Shown: one piece after another, positions 1-13,111 of the stretch
How the letters are laid out: every line of letters starts with the position of its first letter
Numbering within the stretch: position 1 is the first letter of the stretch
NCBI GenBank assembly: GCA_933228895.1
Contig: OW121846.1
Location: 149,900,746-149,964,745 of the forward strand
DNA: 64,000 bases
Direction of reading: 5' to 3'
From: Platycnemis pennipes
Lineage: Eukaryota; Arthropoda; Insecta; Odonata; Platycnemididae
Made by a program: the position numbers and the translations under genes
The notes under the pieces: model-generated
The model's input: the letters and a program-made list of their open reading frames with translations, nothing else
Databases searched by the model: none
Told to the model about the DNA's origin: nothing

Positions 1-1470
1 GTATCCTAGATTTAGAGCAACAGATGCGTCGAATTCTAGCTTCGAAAGGGTGAAGAATTAGATAAAGTTCCTTGGTCCTGTTTGTTCTCTCCTGACCTCA
101 AAGGGCTACAATGAGGTTATTGGTCACAGATGAATATGGCAAGATAGGGAAACATAATAGGAATGAGATTATTTAGGCTGCCAAAGTCAATGTTAAGGTA
201 CTCACATCCCAACTGCCACCCCTTTAACCCTTTGGGTCATATGGTAGTCGTTCATTTCGAGTTTATTTAAAAAATTCAATTCTTTCAATTTAATTACTTT
301 TTTTCAATTAAAAATACTTTCTCATATGTTTTACTTAAAAAGTATTTTAAGTATCCAAAATTTAATCAATATTAAAATTTAAAATGAAAATGTCGAAGCA
401 GTAAGAATGAAAATCAATTCTTATTCATTCTACACACCCGAATTTCCATGCCAGGCACAATTTAGTTCGCGCAATAAAAGCCTGTGTGATGAGTCTTCCA
501 GCATATTCGGAGATATGGACTCAGCACACGTTGTAATTTCTTTCTTTATTTCTTCAATGCCTGAAAATGTTTTTATTCGCTACACCTGGTGGCCTTTGAC
601 CCCTGCGCAACCGTTCCAGGTCAGAGACTTTCTGGAGGGATTTTTACATCGTATTAGGCACTATTAAAACAAATGCTTCGTTGTAGCCCCGATTCGAAAT
701 TTGTCACTCCATTGACCTTTGACTCCTGTGTCACCCTTAAAGGTCAAGGAAAGAAAAGAGGGATCATAAGACCTTACAATCAACATTGACACCTTTTAAA
801 ACATTTGATTCGATATGTTTATAGCCTCATTTCAATTTTGTCACCCTTGTGACCTTTGATCCCTCAGTAACCCTTGAAGGTCAAGGGATGAACAGATGGA
901 TCTGATGACCCTTCCATCGATAGTGGCACCTTTTGAAACCTACGATTTGATATGTTTTTAGCATAATTTCACCTTTTGTCACACTTTCACCTTTGATCCC
1001 TGGGTAACCCTTGAAAGTCAAGGGATGAAATGAGGGATCTGAAGACCTTTAAACCGACCTTGGCACCTTTTTAAACCTATGATTCGACAAGTTTGAAGCG
1101 GTGATTCATTTTTGGTAGACCCTGTGACCTTGACTGTGACCTTTCAGGGGTCACGGTTGTAATTTTCGACCTCAATAGTTCTTCCATCGTGTTCTTCGTG
1201 TCCAAAAACCTATTAGTCGAAAGGTTCGCTAAATAATTATGTCTTTTTTGTACTTCAAATATATTAACATTGAAATCCCATTAGGCAAAATTTGGATTTT
1301 AGGTTGGACCCTATTTCTGGGGTCAAAAGGTCATATTTTTAATATTTTGCGTAGACTCAACAAAACTTACAACCTTCTTCTAGCCAGGTACCAAATTTCA
1401 TCCATGTGGCTGGAAAGGAAATGTCTAAAATTACAGGTCAGAAATGACACACGATCAATGGGACACTCTG
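1..1470. mobile_element. Truncated DNA transposon, CAGAGTGTCCC-TIR family (copy 1)
   Basis: The right end reads ...GGGACACTCTG at 1460-1470, followed by TA. Positions 1 to about 620 match the reverse complement of 32970-33598, and about 620-1470 match the reverse complement of 29488-30840. It is therefore the same family as the element at 29488-34785, without the insertion at 30843-32967. It contains imperfect tandem units of about 137 bp (about 700-1090) marked by the phrases 'gacctttgatccc' and 'cctatgattcga'. No credible coding sequence is present, so it looks non-autonomous. The left end lies outside the window. Confidence 0.8.
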
Positions 1471-2481
1471 TATATACCGGGCTGCAGGATCCTTGGCGAT
1501 ACAAGTAGGAACCCTGACATCAATTACACTGTATACTGTACTCAATCAATCTGTATTCACAATCAATCTGTATTTACAAACTTTACAACCTTGTTCTTCT
1601 TTGTCAGTTAATTTATCATTACAGGCTTACGTTAATTTCACACTAATTTTTCATATTAACTCATTTTTTTTCAATTTAGTTTGAATTGTTTTTCTCTTAA
1701 AGGAAATAAGCCGTGCACGTTCAAGCAAAGGTAACTCTATTCCTCCCTTAGTAGGAACCCTATAGTTGCAATTGCCTTGGGCCTCGCACTATTGCTACCA
1801 ATGTTGCCAGAGTCCTGCAGCAAAGTTGCCAAGGTTGGCACATTTCATGCAAGTCGAGTGAAACTTGCACGGAACGTGTCAATATTGGAAAACTTGCAGC
1901 AGGCTTGCATCTAGATTGCCAATCTTGGCAAGCAGTACACTAGCCTCAAGCAAACTTGCTGCAATCATGAATGCTATGTGGGAAAAATATTTTTAAAAGC
2001 AACTAGTATTTACTTTTTCTTTAGTTTTTGCATTTGGCGAGAAATGTCAGGATTAAATGTAATCACTAATTAAGGGTTAATTATGCAGCTATCTGACTTA
2101 TTTAATCAGCATTTGAGAGGTTGGGGTTCGTATGTTGGTGAAGAAAAATAATTTTAATGGAATTATTTTTCATAATAGGGAAATAGAGGAATGTAAGATG
2201 CCATTGAAATGACTCGCAGATGATCTGAGATTGGGCATATACCAGTGGAATGAACATCGACACTAAAAAAATCATTTGGGTTGACCAGAATTCAAATCGA
2301 AATCTCCTGTTTGCCAGTCGCATCACCAATCAATTAATGTTCAAGGCCAATATCAGCAGAGGTATGGATCCTAATTCCAGCTCCAATTAATTTGGTTAGA
2401 CTAATTCTTCCAAACTCTGAAAGAATCGAAGACCCATGATTTTCATTTGGGATGTAGTCTGCTGTTAATGACTGTGTATTG
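1471..2481. other. Non-coding stretch with TTGCCAA/TTGGCAA palindromes
   Basis: No gene is supported. About 1795-1975 is rich in short inverted motifs of the type TTGCCAA-N2-TTGGCAA and 'cttgcagcaggcttgc'. This is the same style of motif as the 224-bp repeat at 7531-8650, so it may be a degenerate MITE. The remainder is AT-rich with only short chance ORFs. Confidence 0.4.
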
Positions 2482-2557
2482 GCCAGCCAAGGGAGTCAGG
2501 TTGGTACCGCGCTGGCCTGGCAACCCAAAAGTTGCTGGTTCGAATCCAGCCCAGGGC
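2482..2557 (+). repeat. tRNA-derived pseudogene / SINE head
   Basis: A perfect T-arm is present: GCTGG (2534-2538), loop TTCGAAT, CCAGC (2546-2550). It contains the exact Pol III B-box GGTTCGAATCC. Upstream, 'gtcaggttggtaccgcgctgg' resembles a tRNA D-arm with A-box. The anticodon stem no longer pairs well ('CTGGC CTGGCAA CCCAA'), and the acceptor stem is poor. It is therefore a tRNA pseudogene or the head of a tRNA-derived SINE (body perhaps to about 2660), not a working tRNA. Confidence 0.6.
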
Positions 2558-2659
2558 ATGGATATTTTATCAGCCCGAGAATTGGAATCTCAGCTTCCTT
2601 GGTGCGATATAGATTCAGACAAATATGCAGTTTGAACATCTAAAACTCAAGGGCAAAGC

Positions 2660-5600
2660 ATATTCTCTCCGCGCGTCATTGACGATACCGCCAATGCCTA
2701 ACATCGAGATTGGGAGCCCAATCGGTCAGCTCACCGGAAAGAAGTGGCTTTTGATTTATTTTCCCATCTCACAAGTGTTCTCGAACATTCTCGAACCTCA
2801 AAGGGCATTTCTCCCCCAGTTCTGTGGGGATTAACAACAGCACACCACTTCCAACGCGTTGGTGCTTCACTAAGGCTTATGCGTGACTACCCATTGACGT
2901 TCGCATTGATAGTAGGCCAGAGTAGACTTCGTTAGAAGATTTATTTCACAGCTGTCATGCTATTACCAACATGAACTTTCTCAGGGTAAAAACAACCACA
3001 TTGGCCTTACAGTATGCCACATATTTCTCCCCAGAGAAGGAAACAGTTGAAAGGGATTTTACACGTAAACTTATATTGTAGCGAAATTGCCCGGTGAATG
3101 GATGTAACTATCACCCTCATCAAAACAAATTGGGAGACAATGCATACTGTTCAGGGGAAGGATCGCTAAGAAAGGCTACGAAACACCACCACCGATGAGG
3201 ATGAACGACTATATCAGTAGATTTGGGAAAACTCCTTCACTTTGGTAAAAGTGGTCCAAATAGAGACGAGCTCCCCGCGACCTGAAGAACTGCACAAAGT
3301 CGCCTTTCGAAAGTCAATGTCCACCTAAGATGCGCAGCAGCCAAGGTTGTGTCAGCTCTAGTGCTCCTAGGCAAATGTGGGCGCTGGGTAATGTTAAGAA
3401 TATTGGCCTTGAGCTCTTTTTTCCGATGAGAAAACATTCATTTATTTATTTCATTTTCTCGCATTCCTCTTCGGGGCTGATATCAGTTTATCAGCTAAAC
3501 AACGCCCATTTTTCTCTCACATACATTTGGGAACGACCCAGGAGCATCATTCTGCACTGTTGTTCGCCATCTTTTGTTCGTGGTGTACGGTGGATGGTCC
3601 TTTAAATAACATTCACCATTCTCTAAATAAACGGGAACTACATTTGACGTCTGCGGTAGCACTCGCCACTGCTTTTAGGTGTTCACTTCACCTTCGGGTT
3701 TTGTCGTTCCCGATGAACACCCATGATAGTATGCTGGATATATGCTCCTACGGGTAAAGAGCAGTCCGAAGGAAAAAGCTTTATAGGGCTTTGGAGCGAA
3801 TTTAGATGCATAATAGAGTCGCGGGCATCAACAATGACTACAGAATATCATCGGCATTCGCACAAGTGCCTTTAGGTGTTATTCCACCCTTAGTAGCCTG
3901 GATTAGCCAAATGCAAGTAATTCCTCCTTATCTGTTATATTAGGTTCTGCAAAACTACGTCGTAAATTGCTATGACGAAAATGAATCACCATTTTCTTTA
4001 CACGCTTCATTCATAGTTTATTACTATGTAATTTAACAGGTATTATCTAAATGCTCAATTGTATAGGTATGAGAACATTTATTTCCCTGTGAATGTATCA
4101 ATGAAAGATGCAATTTAAAACTTAAAATAAGCATTTTTAAATATCTATAATTTATTATATATTTTCCGTATTAAACGTCATGTTTGTAGAGCATCTGTGA
4201 GATGCTAGAGCCATGGTGCCCAGAGTTATCATTGGGCTTGAAAATACGGAGACACATTCTCAAGCGAAAAGGATGCGTTTATTCGGCGAGCTCTCGTGCA
4301 CATGCGAAACAAGCGATCGCGTCCACATGCCAGCCGACCCACCAACCACAACTGGAAAAACCAAAAAATGCCCAACCATGCAGCAGCACTCATGCCGCTG
4401 AATGGGGCAGTGACCGCCTATTGAACGGTCCGCTCTAGGCTCCCCAAGGTGGGTAAGAAACCCATTACAGTGGGCAAGTGCACGACGTTATCATTGAGTG
4501 TCTAGGGGCAGGTTTCGGAGCTCAGCCACTACGACCCCAACCCCTCCCTGTTCACGCCATTGATGCGCCTAACTTTTTCTCATAAGTGTAGGGTCGACGA
4601 AGTGCACCAAACAGTATAAATGTGTTGGAAAAGCAGATAGATATGATGGAGTACCAGATCTCTTTTATAAGCATAGTGATGTAAAGAGGGGACCCCCTGT
4701 CTAAAGAATGCTGCCATAGGAGTGGCCGATTTTCGGTTCACGCCGGGTCAATCCAAATTCAAAACGTTACTACTTAAAATACACTCATAAAAGTTAAAAT
4801 TACTGAACACATTGGCAAAATTAGTTTTACCTAAAGGACACTTGTAATGCCTAATGCTGTGGAACATTGCAATGGGGGCGTTTACTCGGAACCGAAATCG
4901 CAATTTTGTGCACGAAATTGTTAGATGGAAACGAAAAAAGAAATTTAGTGAAAAAATTAATCTTCTAACCTCAACCATTCACTAATAAATCAAAAATTAC
5001 AATGAGCACAAGGTGACGCCCACCGAAAAAGCTGTTTTGATAACATTGACGTCATTTTCCTCCCGTCCTTGAAGACTTTTAGGGGAGGGTAAGGGAGTGG
5101 AGGGGGGTTCTCGGAAGGTCTGCTTCAACAGATGCTGTCGCAGCTGCTCCTATTGGCAGAGTCAGCTGTGTCCCCCCCATTGCGATAAGGCGATGTAGAT
5201 TTGTGGGCTCAGTTGTGATTGGACGAAGTCAACGACGTCAGAGGTTGCGCCCACTTCACCGAAAGGGTTAAAAACGTCAGTTTTTCGTTGCTTATAACTC
5301 GAGAAACAATTGACGGATCAAAAAACGGAAAAATATGGGTCTTTTTATTTTACAAACTCTATCAGATCCGGCAATTAAATAAATATGGTAAACGACCCCA
5401 TTCTGAAGTGGAAATGTGAATACTTAAAAATAACATTGGCATGTATTAATGCGCAATAATTTTTCTTTATTCCCAGATACGTTGTGATTTATGAGCAGCT
5501 ATTACCTCCATTTCCAAAATAAGAAGAAAAATTAATCTGGACATGCGTATAGCATACGAACATCTCACGGAAAATCTAGAAAATAACGCTGGAAAATTAA

Positions 5601-6503
5601 AACCAGAATGAATGACAATTTCAAGAGTATTTCCCAGTTGGCACAAGGGCTATACTATCTAATATAAGGTGGCTCCACAGCGGGTATAGAATATCTTCCA
5701 TACTCCATAAACCACACTTATCTCAACTTGAGCGATGTAAGAATACAAAACAACGCCTTTTAGGTAAAAACGTAATGCTCCAAAAGAATTACATATTAGC
5801 ATGTATTTCCTATCTAAACCAATATTATATAATATTTGCGGGGTTAATTGAAGAGGGACATGACAAATAACAACCAAAGTTAACCGTTATTAACTTAGCC
5901 AAATTATGCATAATGTAGTTAAAGGATGAGCGAAATATATCAGCTGAATAGCCTAGCTTCTCTGCGAGGGATGAAACAAAACAAAATCCATAAAATGAAT
6001 ATTGTAGAAACTCGAAATTACGATCTTTGAAATTACGATATTTTGGTATTACAAAGCAAAATATTCAGTCCTGACCATATGGGTATCTAAATATGTACAT
6101 GTAACAGTGCTCGATATTACGGAATAACGACGTTTTGAAATTACTAACCTCGGGCCTTGGTCCCGACATGGATAATTTACTCGTTTTTACAAATAATGAT
6201 GGAACATGGCAGCATTTTTCAGATGCTCCTTGCCAGAGTAACGCTCCTAATCATTCATCTTTGGAATGCACATTATGCATTAGGATGACTTTGAATCATA
6301 GGGGAAGTAGTACATAAAATATGCCACCAATACGACTAAAAATACATTCGCACTTCCAACAAGGAGTAAAAAAGTAACATTTCCTAATTACAGATACACT
6401 CTCCCACAGGAAACTAATAGCTACAACCAGCATTTTCCTCTTATTATCCTTGTCATTTTTTTTCTATCCATTTTCCCCAAACATAAATCTTTATTTAATT
6501 TAG
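2660..6503. other. Long stretch without a supported gene
   Basis: Only short, mutually overlapping ORFs with no recognisable domain occur. GC-richer islands lie at about 3270-3750, 4200-4560 and 5040-5270. The last includes the palindrome TGACGTCA near 5048. I see no splice-bounded exon, RNA gene or transposon terminus that I can defend. Confidence 0.4.
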
Positions 6504-6897
6504 AATACGGAAAAAAAGTTTCGGCCAATTCTGAGGTGGAATATTTGAGAAAAGAACATTTTTTTAAAGATTAGTAATTACCAATAATAGGGTACAGAAG
6601 AAAATAATTTTTTATTGATATATTTACATTCCATAAAGATTTAGCTTTAATAAGAGCTATTAATCATTGCTGTATGAAAATTAAAAGCGGAGATATAAGT
6701 GATAATATGATTTAAGGCTCGAATTTTTGCTAAAAATGCGAAAAAATTTAAATATGCATAATTCTCTTAAACTTTTTTTTCCAACAAACGGTTTGAGGGT
6801 ATTCAGTTTGAGTTGATTTTGTACCCACACACCAATTTTTATCAAACTCTGAGACCCTTAGGGACAAACGTTTGTTGAATTGAGGTGGAATGACCCA
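6504..6897. mobile_element. Solo terminal arm of the TATGGGTCA-TIR transposon
   Basis: It matches 15841-16239 in the same orientation, with moderate divergence, and ends with 'gaattgaggtggaatgaccca'-type sequence (shared 'ttgttgaattgaggtg' and 'aatgaccca'). No opposite arm is visible nearby, so it is an isolated, older end of the family whose full copy lies at 13399-16241. Confidence 0.75.
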
Positions 6898-7530
6898 TCA
6901 TATACCTACAAGCCGAGCTTATTTTTATCCCTGAAATGATTTCTGAGGAATATTATAAGGAGGGAAAGCTCCGTAGTCTTTTGAAGTTAGATCTCGTGAG
7001 TGATTTGGTGTCGGCAAGGAGAGGTATATGGGTAACCTTTATATAACCTTGAACAGGTGTGTTCAAGGTTATATGAAGAGTCTCTCACCCTCGGACTAGT
7101 AACTCAGAGTTGCACACGTGCGTAGGCAAACTATAGGTTCGTTAGGTTGGCAGTCTTCCATAATTTAGGCATCCCATGAGGGAGAGTAGCATCATTTTAT
7201 AACAACAGGTTCATAAACTTGTCGACAATCGTCCATATTAGTCATTCCTAACTACATTTATGTGTACATTTTTTTTCACACTTTCACCATTTCATTTTTG
7301 TGGCTGTGTGAAAGAACTAATTGAGTTGAACATGAGAAGAAACATGTTAATATGATCAAGGAAAGAATAAGTACATCTCCTTCTAAACCATGAGTGGAAA
7401 AATATCTTTTGAATGTTAAGTAGGTATTGCTATGTTGAATATGTTACAACGCGATTTGGTGGAAACTTACTGTGTGAAAGCATGTTACTACAATGTACGT
7501 TCACAAATGAATGTTAGTACATTTTGGGAC
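6898..7530. other. Intergenic stretch with a perfect hairpin at 7041-7074
   Basis: No gene. The only structured feature is a 15-bp perfect stem, ATATAACCTTGAACA, with loop ggtg. The stem uses the same AACCTTG/CAAGGTT words as the tandem repeat that starts at 7531. Confidence 0.45.
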
Positions 7531-8650
7531 TGAGTTATAGCTGAGCTGAGCTACACTGGTTTGAACTGCGAACTCACCTTGGAATTGTACTACAACCTTG
7601 CAATAAGGTTACGCCGGTAACCTTGCAGCAAGGCTACGTCCGTAACCTTGCAGCAATGTTAACACAAGGTTACACCTTGTAACTTTAACCTTGCTACAAT
7701 GTTGCCACGTTACAAAAACAAGGTTGTCACAGTATTATAGCAAGGTTAATGTGCTGAGTTATAGCTGAGCTGAGATACACTGGTTTGAACTGCGAACTCA
7801 CCTTGGCATTGTACTACAACCTTGCAATAAGGTTACGCCGGTAACCTTGCAGCAAGGCTACGTCCGTAACCTTGCAGCAATGTTAACACAAGGTTACACC
7901 TTGTAAGTTTAACCTTGCTACAATGTTGCCACGTTACAAAAACAAGGTTGTCACAGTATTATAGCAAGGTTAATGTGCTGAGTTATAGCTGAGCTGAGAT
8001 ACACTGGTTTGAACTGCGAACTCACCTTGGCATTGTACTACAACCTTGCAATAAGGTTACGCCGGTAACCTTGCAGCAAGGCTACGTCCGTAACCTTGCA
8101 GCAATGTTAACACAAGGTTACACCTTGTAACTTTAACCTTGCTACAATGTTGCCACGTTACAAAAACAAGGTTGTCACAGTATTATAGCAAGGTTAATGT
8201 GCTGAGTTGTAGCTGAGCTGAGCTACACTGGTTTGAACTGCGAACTCACCTTGGAATTGTACTACAACCTTGCAATAAGGTTACGCCGGTAACCTTGCAG
8301 CAAGGCTACGTCCGTAACCTTGCAGCAATGTTAACACAAGGTTACACCTTGTAACTTTAACCTTGCTACAATGTTGCCACGTTACAAAAACAAGGTTGTC
8401 ACAGTATTATAGCAAGGTTAATGTGCTGAGTTATAGCTGAGCTGAGCTACACTGGTTTGAACTGCGAACTCACCTTGGAATTGTACTACAACCTTGCAAT
8501 AAGGTTACGCCGGTAACCTTGCAGCAAGGCTACGTCCGTAACCTTGCAGCAATGTTAACACAAGGTTACACCTTGTAACTTTAACCTTGCTACAATGTTG
8601 CCACGTTACAAAAACAAGGTTGTCACAGTATTATAGCAAGGTTAATGTGC
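7531..8650. repeat. Five-copy 224-bp tandem repeat
   Basis: Units start at 7531, 7755, 7979, 8203 and 8427, a constant 224-bp period, and the array stops at 8650. The copies are nearly identical; for example position 3 of 'gctgag(c/a)tac' and 'ccttgg(a/c)att' vary. Each unit is packed with the words AACCTTGC and CAAGGTT in both orientations, including 'caaggttacaccttg', so each can fold extensively. There is no conserved ORF. Confidence 0.92.
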
Positions 8651-10451
8651 CGTCTGGGTTCGAAAACAAATTTTTTGAAAGCCACATAACTAGGTGTGTT
8701 CAAGGAGGGCCAAAGTGCCTCAGGGCCTCCTTGGAGGAACTCCACCACAAAACTATCTATCAATCTATCTATCTAGGTGTGCTCAAGGTTTTTTCTTAAA
8801 ATCCAAGAACAAAGGCCAAAACTTCATAAATTGCAAAGAAGTAAATTGTCCACTCAATGGCGCAGAAATTTTAAATTTCTCCAACATAGCCACAGCACAC
8901 TAGCCTTGTATTAATTAACTCTTATAACAGATGAGATAAATTTCCTCAACATGCAGTAGCACACAAAAACTTCACGAACTTATGCACAACATAGAGTATA
9001 CACTTCGGTGAGCGAATTACACTTAACAGGAGGCCATGTAAGTCCAATCAACGAAGGTGAAATAGGGGAAAAAAATCGTGTACTTGCAAATTTTTGCAGT
9101 GGTAGGGTCGAGTCTCATACACAACCCACTGAAACCCCCCTGGTGCTGGTGGGGGGTGGGGGGCGTTTAAAGGTCACTTTTTTACGTTTTTTTGGAATAA
9201 CTCGAAAACCGCGGCCTCTCATATATACGTAACACGTAATAAAACGTAATGTAATTACATATCATTATCTAGAGGCTGCATATGCAGTAGCCTTTAAGTA
9301 ATGACAAAAAATACGTCGGAACTGTTTGATGTGAAATAAACAACTGTGGAAAATTGCAAAGTGCTGCTCTACTGATTTCTAGCAAGTAGGAGGGTAATAT
9401 TAAAATATTCTTTAGAGAAAAATATGAAGCAGGGAAAGGGAAACCCTTTTTATTTAATATCCAAGTTGGGATATTATATGGATGGCATTTGGCGGCAACT
9501 TCAGATGTTGTATGGATATCTATATAATATTAGCGGATGAAAATTGGATATTGTGTGGACATTATAGTTGGATATTGCGGATATTGTGAGGATATTGTAT
9601 GGATATCAATTGCTACTAGGACACCCCTGAAAATTACCCTAATAAACGGTAATTTTCAGATAAGTTCTTTTTCAGAAAATTTCTTCCTCACGAAGAAACC
9701 ATTGGAATGGTTATGTTATAAATTAAGTAGCTAGAACAATTTTGTTTACATTGTGTATTGATTAATTCAGAGTAAAATAACAAGAGTACATTGCGCAGAG
9801 GTATGACTTTGGAATGAAAATTTCTCATGGTGTGACAAAAGAGAGGTAAATTGCATGTTGCTGTCAACTTCGTTATAATATTCTTAATGAGTTATAATAG
9901 ATAAACGTCATGATATGTTTAATATAAGCATCGGCATTTATATCTCAATGCTATTTGATTTTGTTTTGAGTCCTCTCATAAGGATTTGCTGCTCAAAACT
10001 TAAAATTACCGAAAAATTACGGTATTTTTCGAAAATTACTGTAATTTCCCACGGTAATTTACCTCAATTGAGAATTACGGTAATTTCCCCATCTCTAGGA
10101 ATAGGTTAGTTTCCTATTATTTTTTGTCTTCATCACAATATTATAACCTCTGGAGTGCATATTTTAAGCAGTTCGATTTTGAAATGATGTTAAGTATTTT
10201 CCCCATTAATTAAAAAGTGGAAAAAATCAACAGCGTGAAAACACAACGGCAAACTATTGCATGCCGGTAAATTATAAGGGTGACGTGACTCTCTTTCCCC
10301 TACTTGCCACTAGGAGGTGCTGACCAAGCAGATGGTGCACTCCATTAAAGCCCATTCACTAGTATAATTATTCAGTTAAATTACTATTTGCTTTTATTTG
10401 ATTGAAACTTCGTCAATTGATTAAAACTTTCGCGGTCCATTTCTGAGTGAT
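8651..10451. other. No supported gene; minor simple repeats
   Basis: Contains a short (TCTA)n tract near 8756, imperfect 'ggatattg' repeats at about 9525-9605, and inverted 'aattaccgtaatt'-type words at about 9985-10090 ending in 'cccatctctag'. That ending resembles abundant arthropod MITE ends, but I could not define two termini. Confidence 0.35.
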
Positions 10452-10830
10452 GTGGTTTTGCTCCGTGATGCCATGGTTGTCCACCTGCATTTATTTATGT
10501 GGGTTTGGGTTAAGGGTGGGAGGGGGTGGGGTTATTTATCTGGAACATTCTGGATTTTGAAAACAGGAAGCCATGACTTGCTTATTCTCTGCCAAAGTTG
10601 TTGTTCTTTTTTTGAATCTCTATCCCCTCTCGAATGACGTGAGTTCAGAAGTGTTTGTCTCTGGGTAAGACCTTCATGCTGGAGATATCTATGGTGTGCC
10701 CATCAGTAGCATGTTCTGCGACTGCAGAACATGCTACTGATGGGATGGGAAAGTTTTGGAGTCTAATGGCAGCTAGATGTTCCTTACACCTGGTTTTCAT
10801 GATGCAGCCCGTCTCACCAATACATATATG
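10452..10830 (-). mobile_element. 3' end of the Penelope-like element (copy 1 of amplified part)
   Basis: On the minus strand this holds the end of a GIY-YIG endonuclease reading (10645-10830, stop at 10645), then a 3' region with 'ataaccccaccccctccc'. The same 3' region recurs in the opposite orientation at about 18305-18620, as expected for terminal repeats of Penelope-like elements. Upstream coding sequence is interrupted by a TIR transposon beginning right after 'aatacata'. Confidence 0.8.
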
Positions 10831-10836
10831 GGTCAT
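10645..10836 (-). pseudogene. GIY-YIG endonuclease C-terminal part, copy 1
   Basis: The minus-strand reading contains CIGETG followed by R-C-K-E-H, then SAVAEHATDGHTID and a stop after KDKHF-like 'RDKHF'. This is the YIG half and downstream conserved R/H/E region of the GIY-YIG nuclease found at the C terminus of Penelope-like proteins. The first half is cut off by the transposon start at about 10830. The coding text holds a 19-bp perfect palindrome (10701-10742). The same fragment recurs at 11931-12122 and 13217-13408. Confidence 0.75.
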
Positions 10837-11930
10837 TCCACCTCAATTCAACAAACGTTTGTCCCTTAGGTTCTCAGATTTTGATAAAAATTGGTGTATG
10901 GAAACAAAATCAACTCAAACTAAATAATCTCAAACAGTTTTGTGAAAAAAATTTTTTTTGAGTGAATTATGCATGTTTTAATTTTTTCGCATTTTTAGCA
11001 AAAAACCAAGCCTTAAATCATATTATCACCTATATCTCCGCTTGTAATTGTCATACAGCAATGGTTAATAGCTCTTTTTAAAGCTAAATCTTTATTGAAT
11101 GCAAATATATCAATAAAAAATTATTTTCTTCTAAACCGTATTGTTATTAATTACTAATGTTTAAAAAATTGTTAATAAACTTTTCTCAAATACTCCATCT
11201 CAGAATCGGCCGAAACTTTTTTTCCGTAATTAAAACATACCCAGCTAACTATTCCAAAAATAAAATTTAGTGGCAATTCATAAATGCATTTTTTATAAAT
11301 ACTTAAACATTTACAATTTTCTCACTCGCGACCCGTCGGCTCCCCCATTTGGAATACATGCACCAGACACGCGATGCAAGCCTAAAAATTCCCTAATTGC
11401 TCAAGGTCGTGGCTATATGAGATAAAAATATATTATAAGCTATAAATGTTAACAACAATTGTTATTTGTTCTTTCACTTTTCGAGCTAAATATTGAGTTG
11501 ATCCAAATTTCTCTTGAAATTTTGCCACACTCCAGCTTTTAGGCAGTGTAGACAGGACTAAAATTGTTTCACTGTAGGAATTAGCTTCAGCAAATTTTTC
11601 CTTGAGTTGACTTAGCATTTTACACCCTACTAACTCTAATGGGCCGAAGGAAGTTTTTGCTTTTCCCCATACTTTCCCGATTGCTCTTCGATAAACGGAA
11701 GTAATTTTATGAATTTTTTCTTTAGACTATTTTTTACTTCTCAATTTTTTCTATTTACTGGTGATGTACCGATCTCGGATAAACTCAGGTTGATTGTTTC
11801 CAGTTCAGATTGACGCGGAACTGATCTGGAACATTCTGGATTTTGAAAACAGGAAGCCATGACTTGCTTATTCTCTGCCAAAGTTGTTGTTCTTTTTTTG
11901 AATCTCTATCCCCTCTCGAATGACGTGAGT

Positions 11931-12122
11931 TCAGAAGTGTTTGTCTCTGGGTAAGACCTTCATGCTGGAGATATCTATGGTGTGCCCATCAAAAGCATGT
12001 TCTGCGACTGCAGAACATGCTACTGATGGGATGGGAAAGTTTTGGAGTCTAATGGCAGCTAGATGTTCCTTACACCTGGTTTTCATGATGCAGCCCGTCT
12101 CACCAATACATATATGGGTCAT
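11931..12122 (-). pseudogene. GIY-YIG endonuclease C-terminal part, copy 2
   Basis: Second tandem copy of the Penelope GIY-YIG fragment. It differs from copy 1 by AEHAFDGH in place of AEHATDGH, because of the catcAAAagc change, which also breaks the palindrome. It has no start of its own and no upstream half, so it is a duplicated fragment. Confidence 0.75.
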
Positions 12123-13111
12123 TCCACCTCAATTCAACAAACGTTTGTCCCTTAGGTTCTCAGATTTTGATAAAAATTGGTGTATGGAAACAAAATCAAC
12201 TCAAACTAAATAATCTCAAACAGTTTTGTGAAAAAAAAGTTTTTTGAGTGAATTATGCATGTTTTAATTTTTTCGCATTTTTAGCAAAAAACCAAGCCTT
12301 AAATCATATTATCACCTATATCTCCGCTTGTAATTGTCATACAGCAATGGTTAATAGCTCTTTTTAAAGCTAAATCTTTATTGAATGCAAATATATCAAT
12401 AAAAAATTATTTTCTTCTAAACCGTATTGTTATTAATTACTAATGTTTAAAAAATTGTTAATAAACTTTTCTCAAATACTCCATCTCAGAATCGGCCGAA
12501 ACTTTTTTTCCGTAATTAAAACATACCCAGCTAACTATTCCAAAAATAAAATTTAGTGGCAGTTCATAAATGCATTTTTTATAAATATTTAAACATTTAC
12601 AATTTTCTCACTCGCGACCCGTCGGCTCCCCCATTTGGAATACATGCACCAGACACGCGATGCAAGCCTAAAAATTCCCTAATTGCTCAAGGTCGTGGCT
12701 ATATGAGATAAAAATATATTATAAGCTATAAATGTTAACAACAATTGTTATTTGTTCTTTCACTTTTCGAGCTAAATATTGAGTTGATCCAAATTTCTCT
12801 TGAAATTTTGCCACACTCCAGCTTTTAGGCAGTGTAGACAGGACTAAAATTGTTTCACTGTAGGAATTAGCTTCAGCAAATTTTTCCTTGAGTTGACTTA
12901 GCATTTTACACCCTACTAACTCTAATGGGCCGAAGGAAGTTTTTGCTTTTCCCCATACTTTCCCGATTGCTCTTCGATAAACGGAAGTAATTTTATGAAT
13001 TTTTTCTTTAGACTATTTTTTACTTCTCAATTTTTTCTATTTACTGGTGATGTACCGATCTCGGATAAACTCAGGTTGATTGTTTCCAGTTCAGATTGAC
13101 GCGGAACTGAT

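Larger units (their letters stand above)
10540..13111. repeat. Two full 1286-bp tandem units (third begins at 13112)
   Basis: Units start at 10540, 11826 and 13112 (word 'ctggaacattctgg'), exactly 1286 bp apart. Each full unit joins about 290 bp of Penelope 3' sequence to about 996 bp of the TATGGGTCA-TIR transposon. The junction reads 'gcggaactgat|ctggaacattc'. The copies differ by a handful of bases, for example catcAGTagcatg in unit 1 against catcAAAagcatg in units 2 and 3. This indicates recent tandem duplication of a junction formed after the transposon had inserted. Confidence 0.93.

Noticed and set aside
407..667. 86-codon plus-strand ORF
   Set aside because: Lies in a transposon copy, and the related copy at 32960-33190 does not keep the frame.
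2482..2557. Functional tRNA gene
   Set aside because: The T-arm is perfect, but the anticodon and acceptor stems do not pair.
5040..5270. CRE-like TGACGTCA and nearby GC-rich stretch as a promoter
   Set aside because: A single 8-bp word with no following exon or ORF; too weak.
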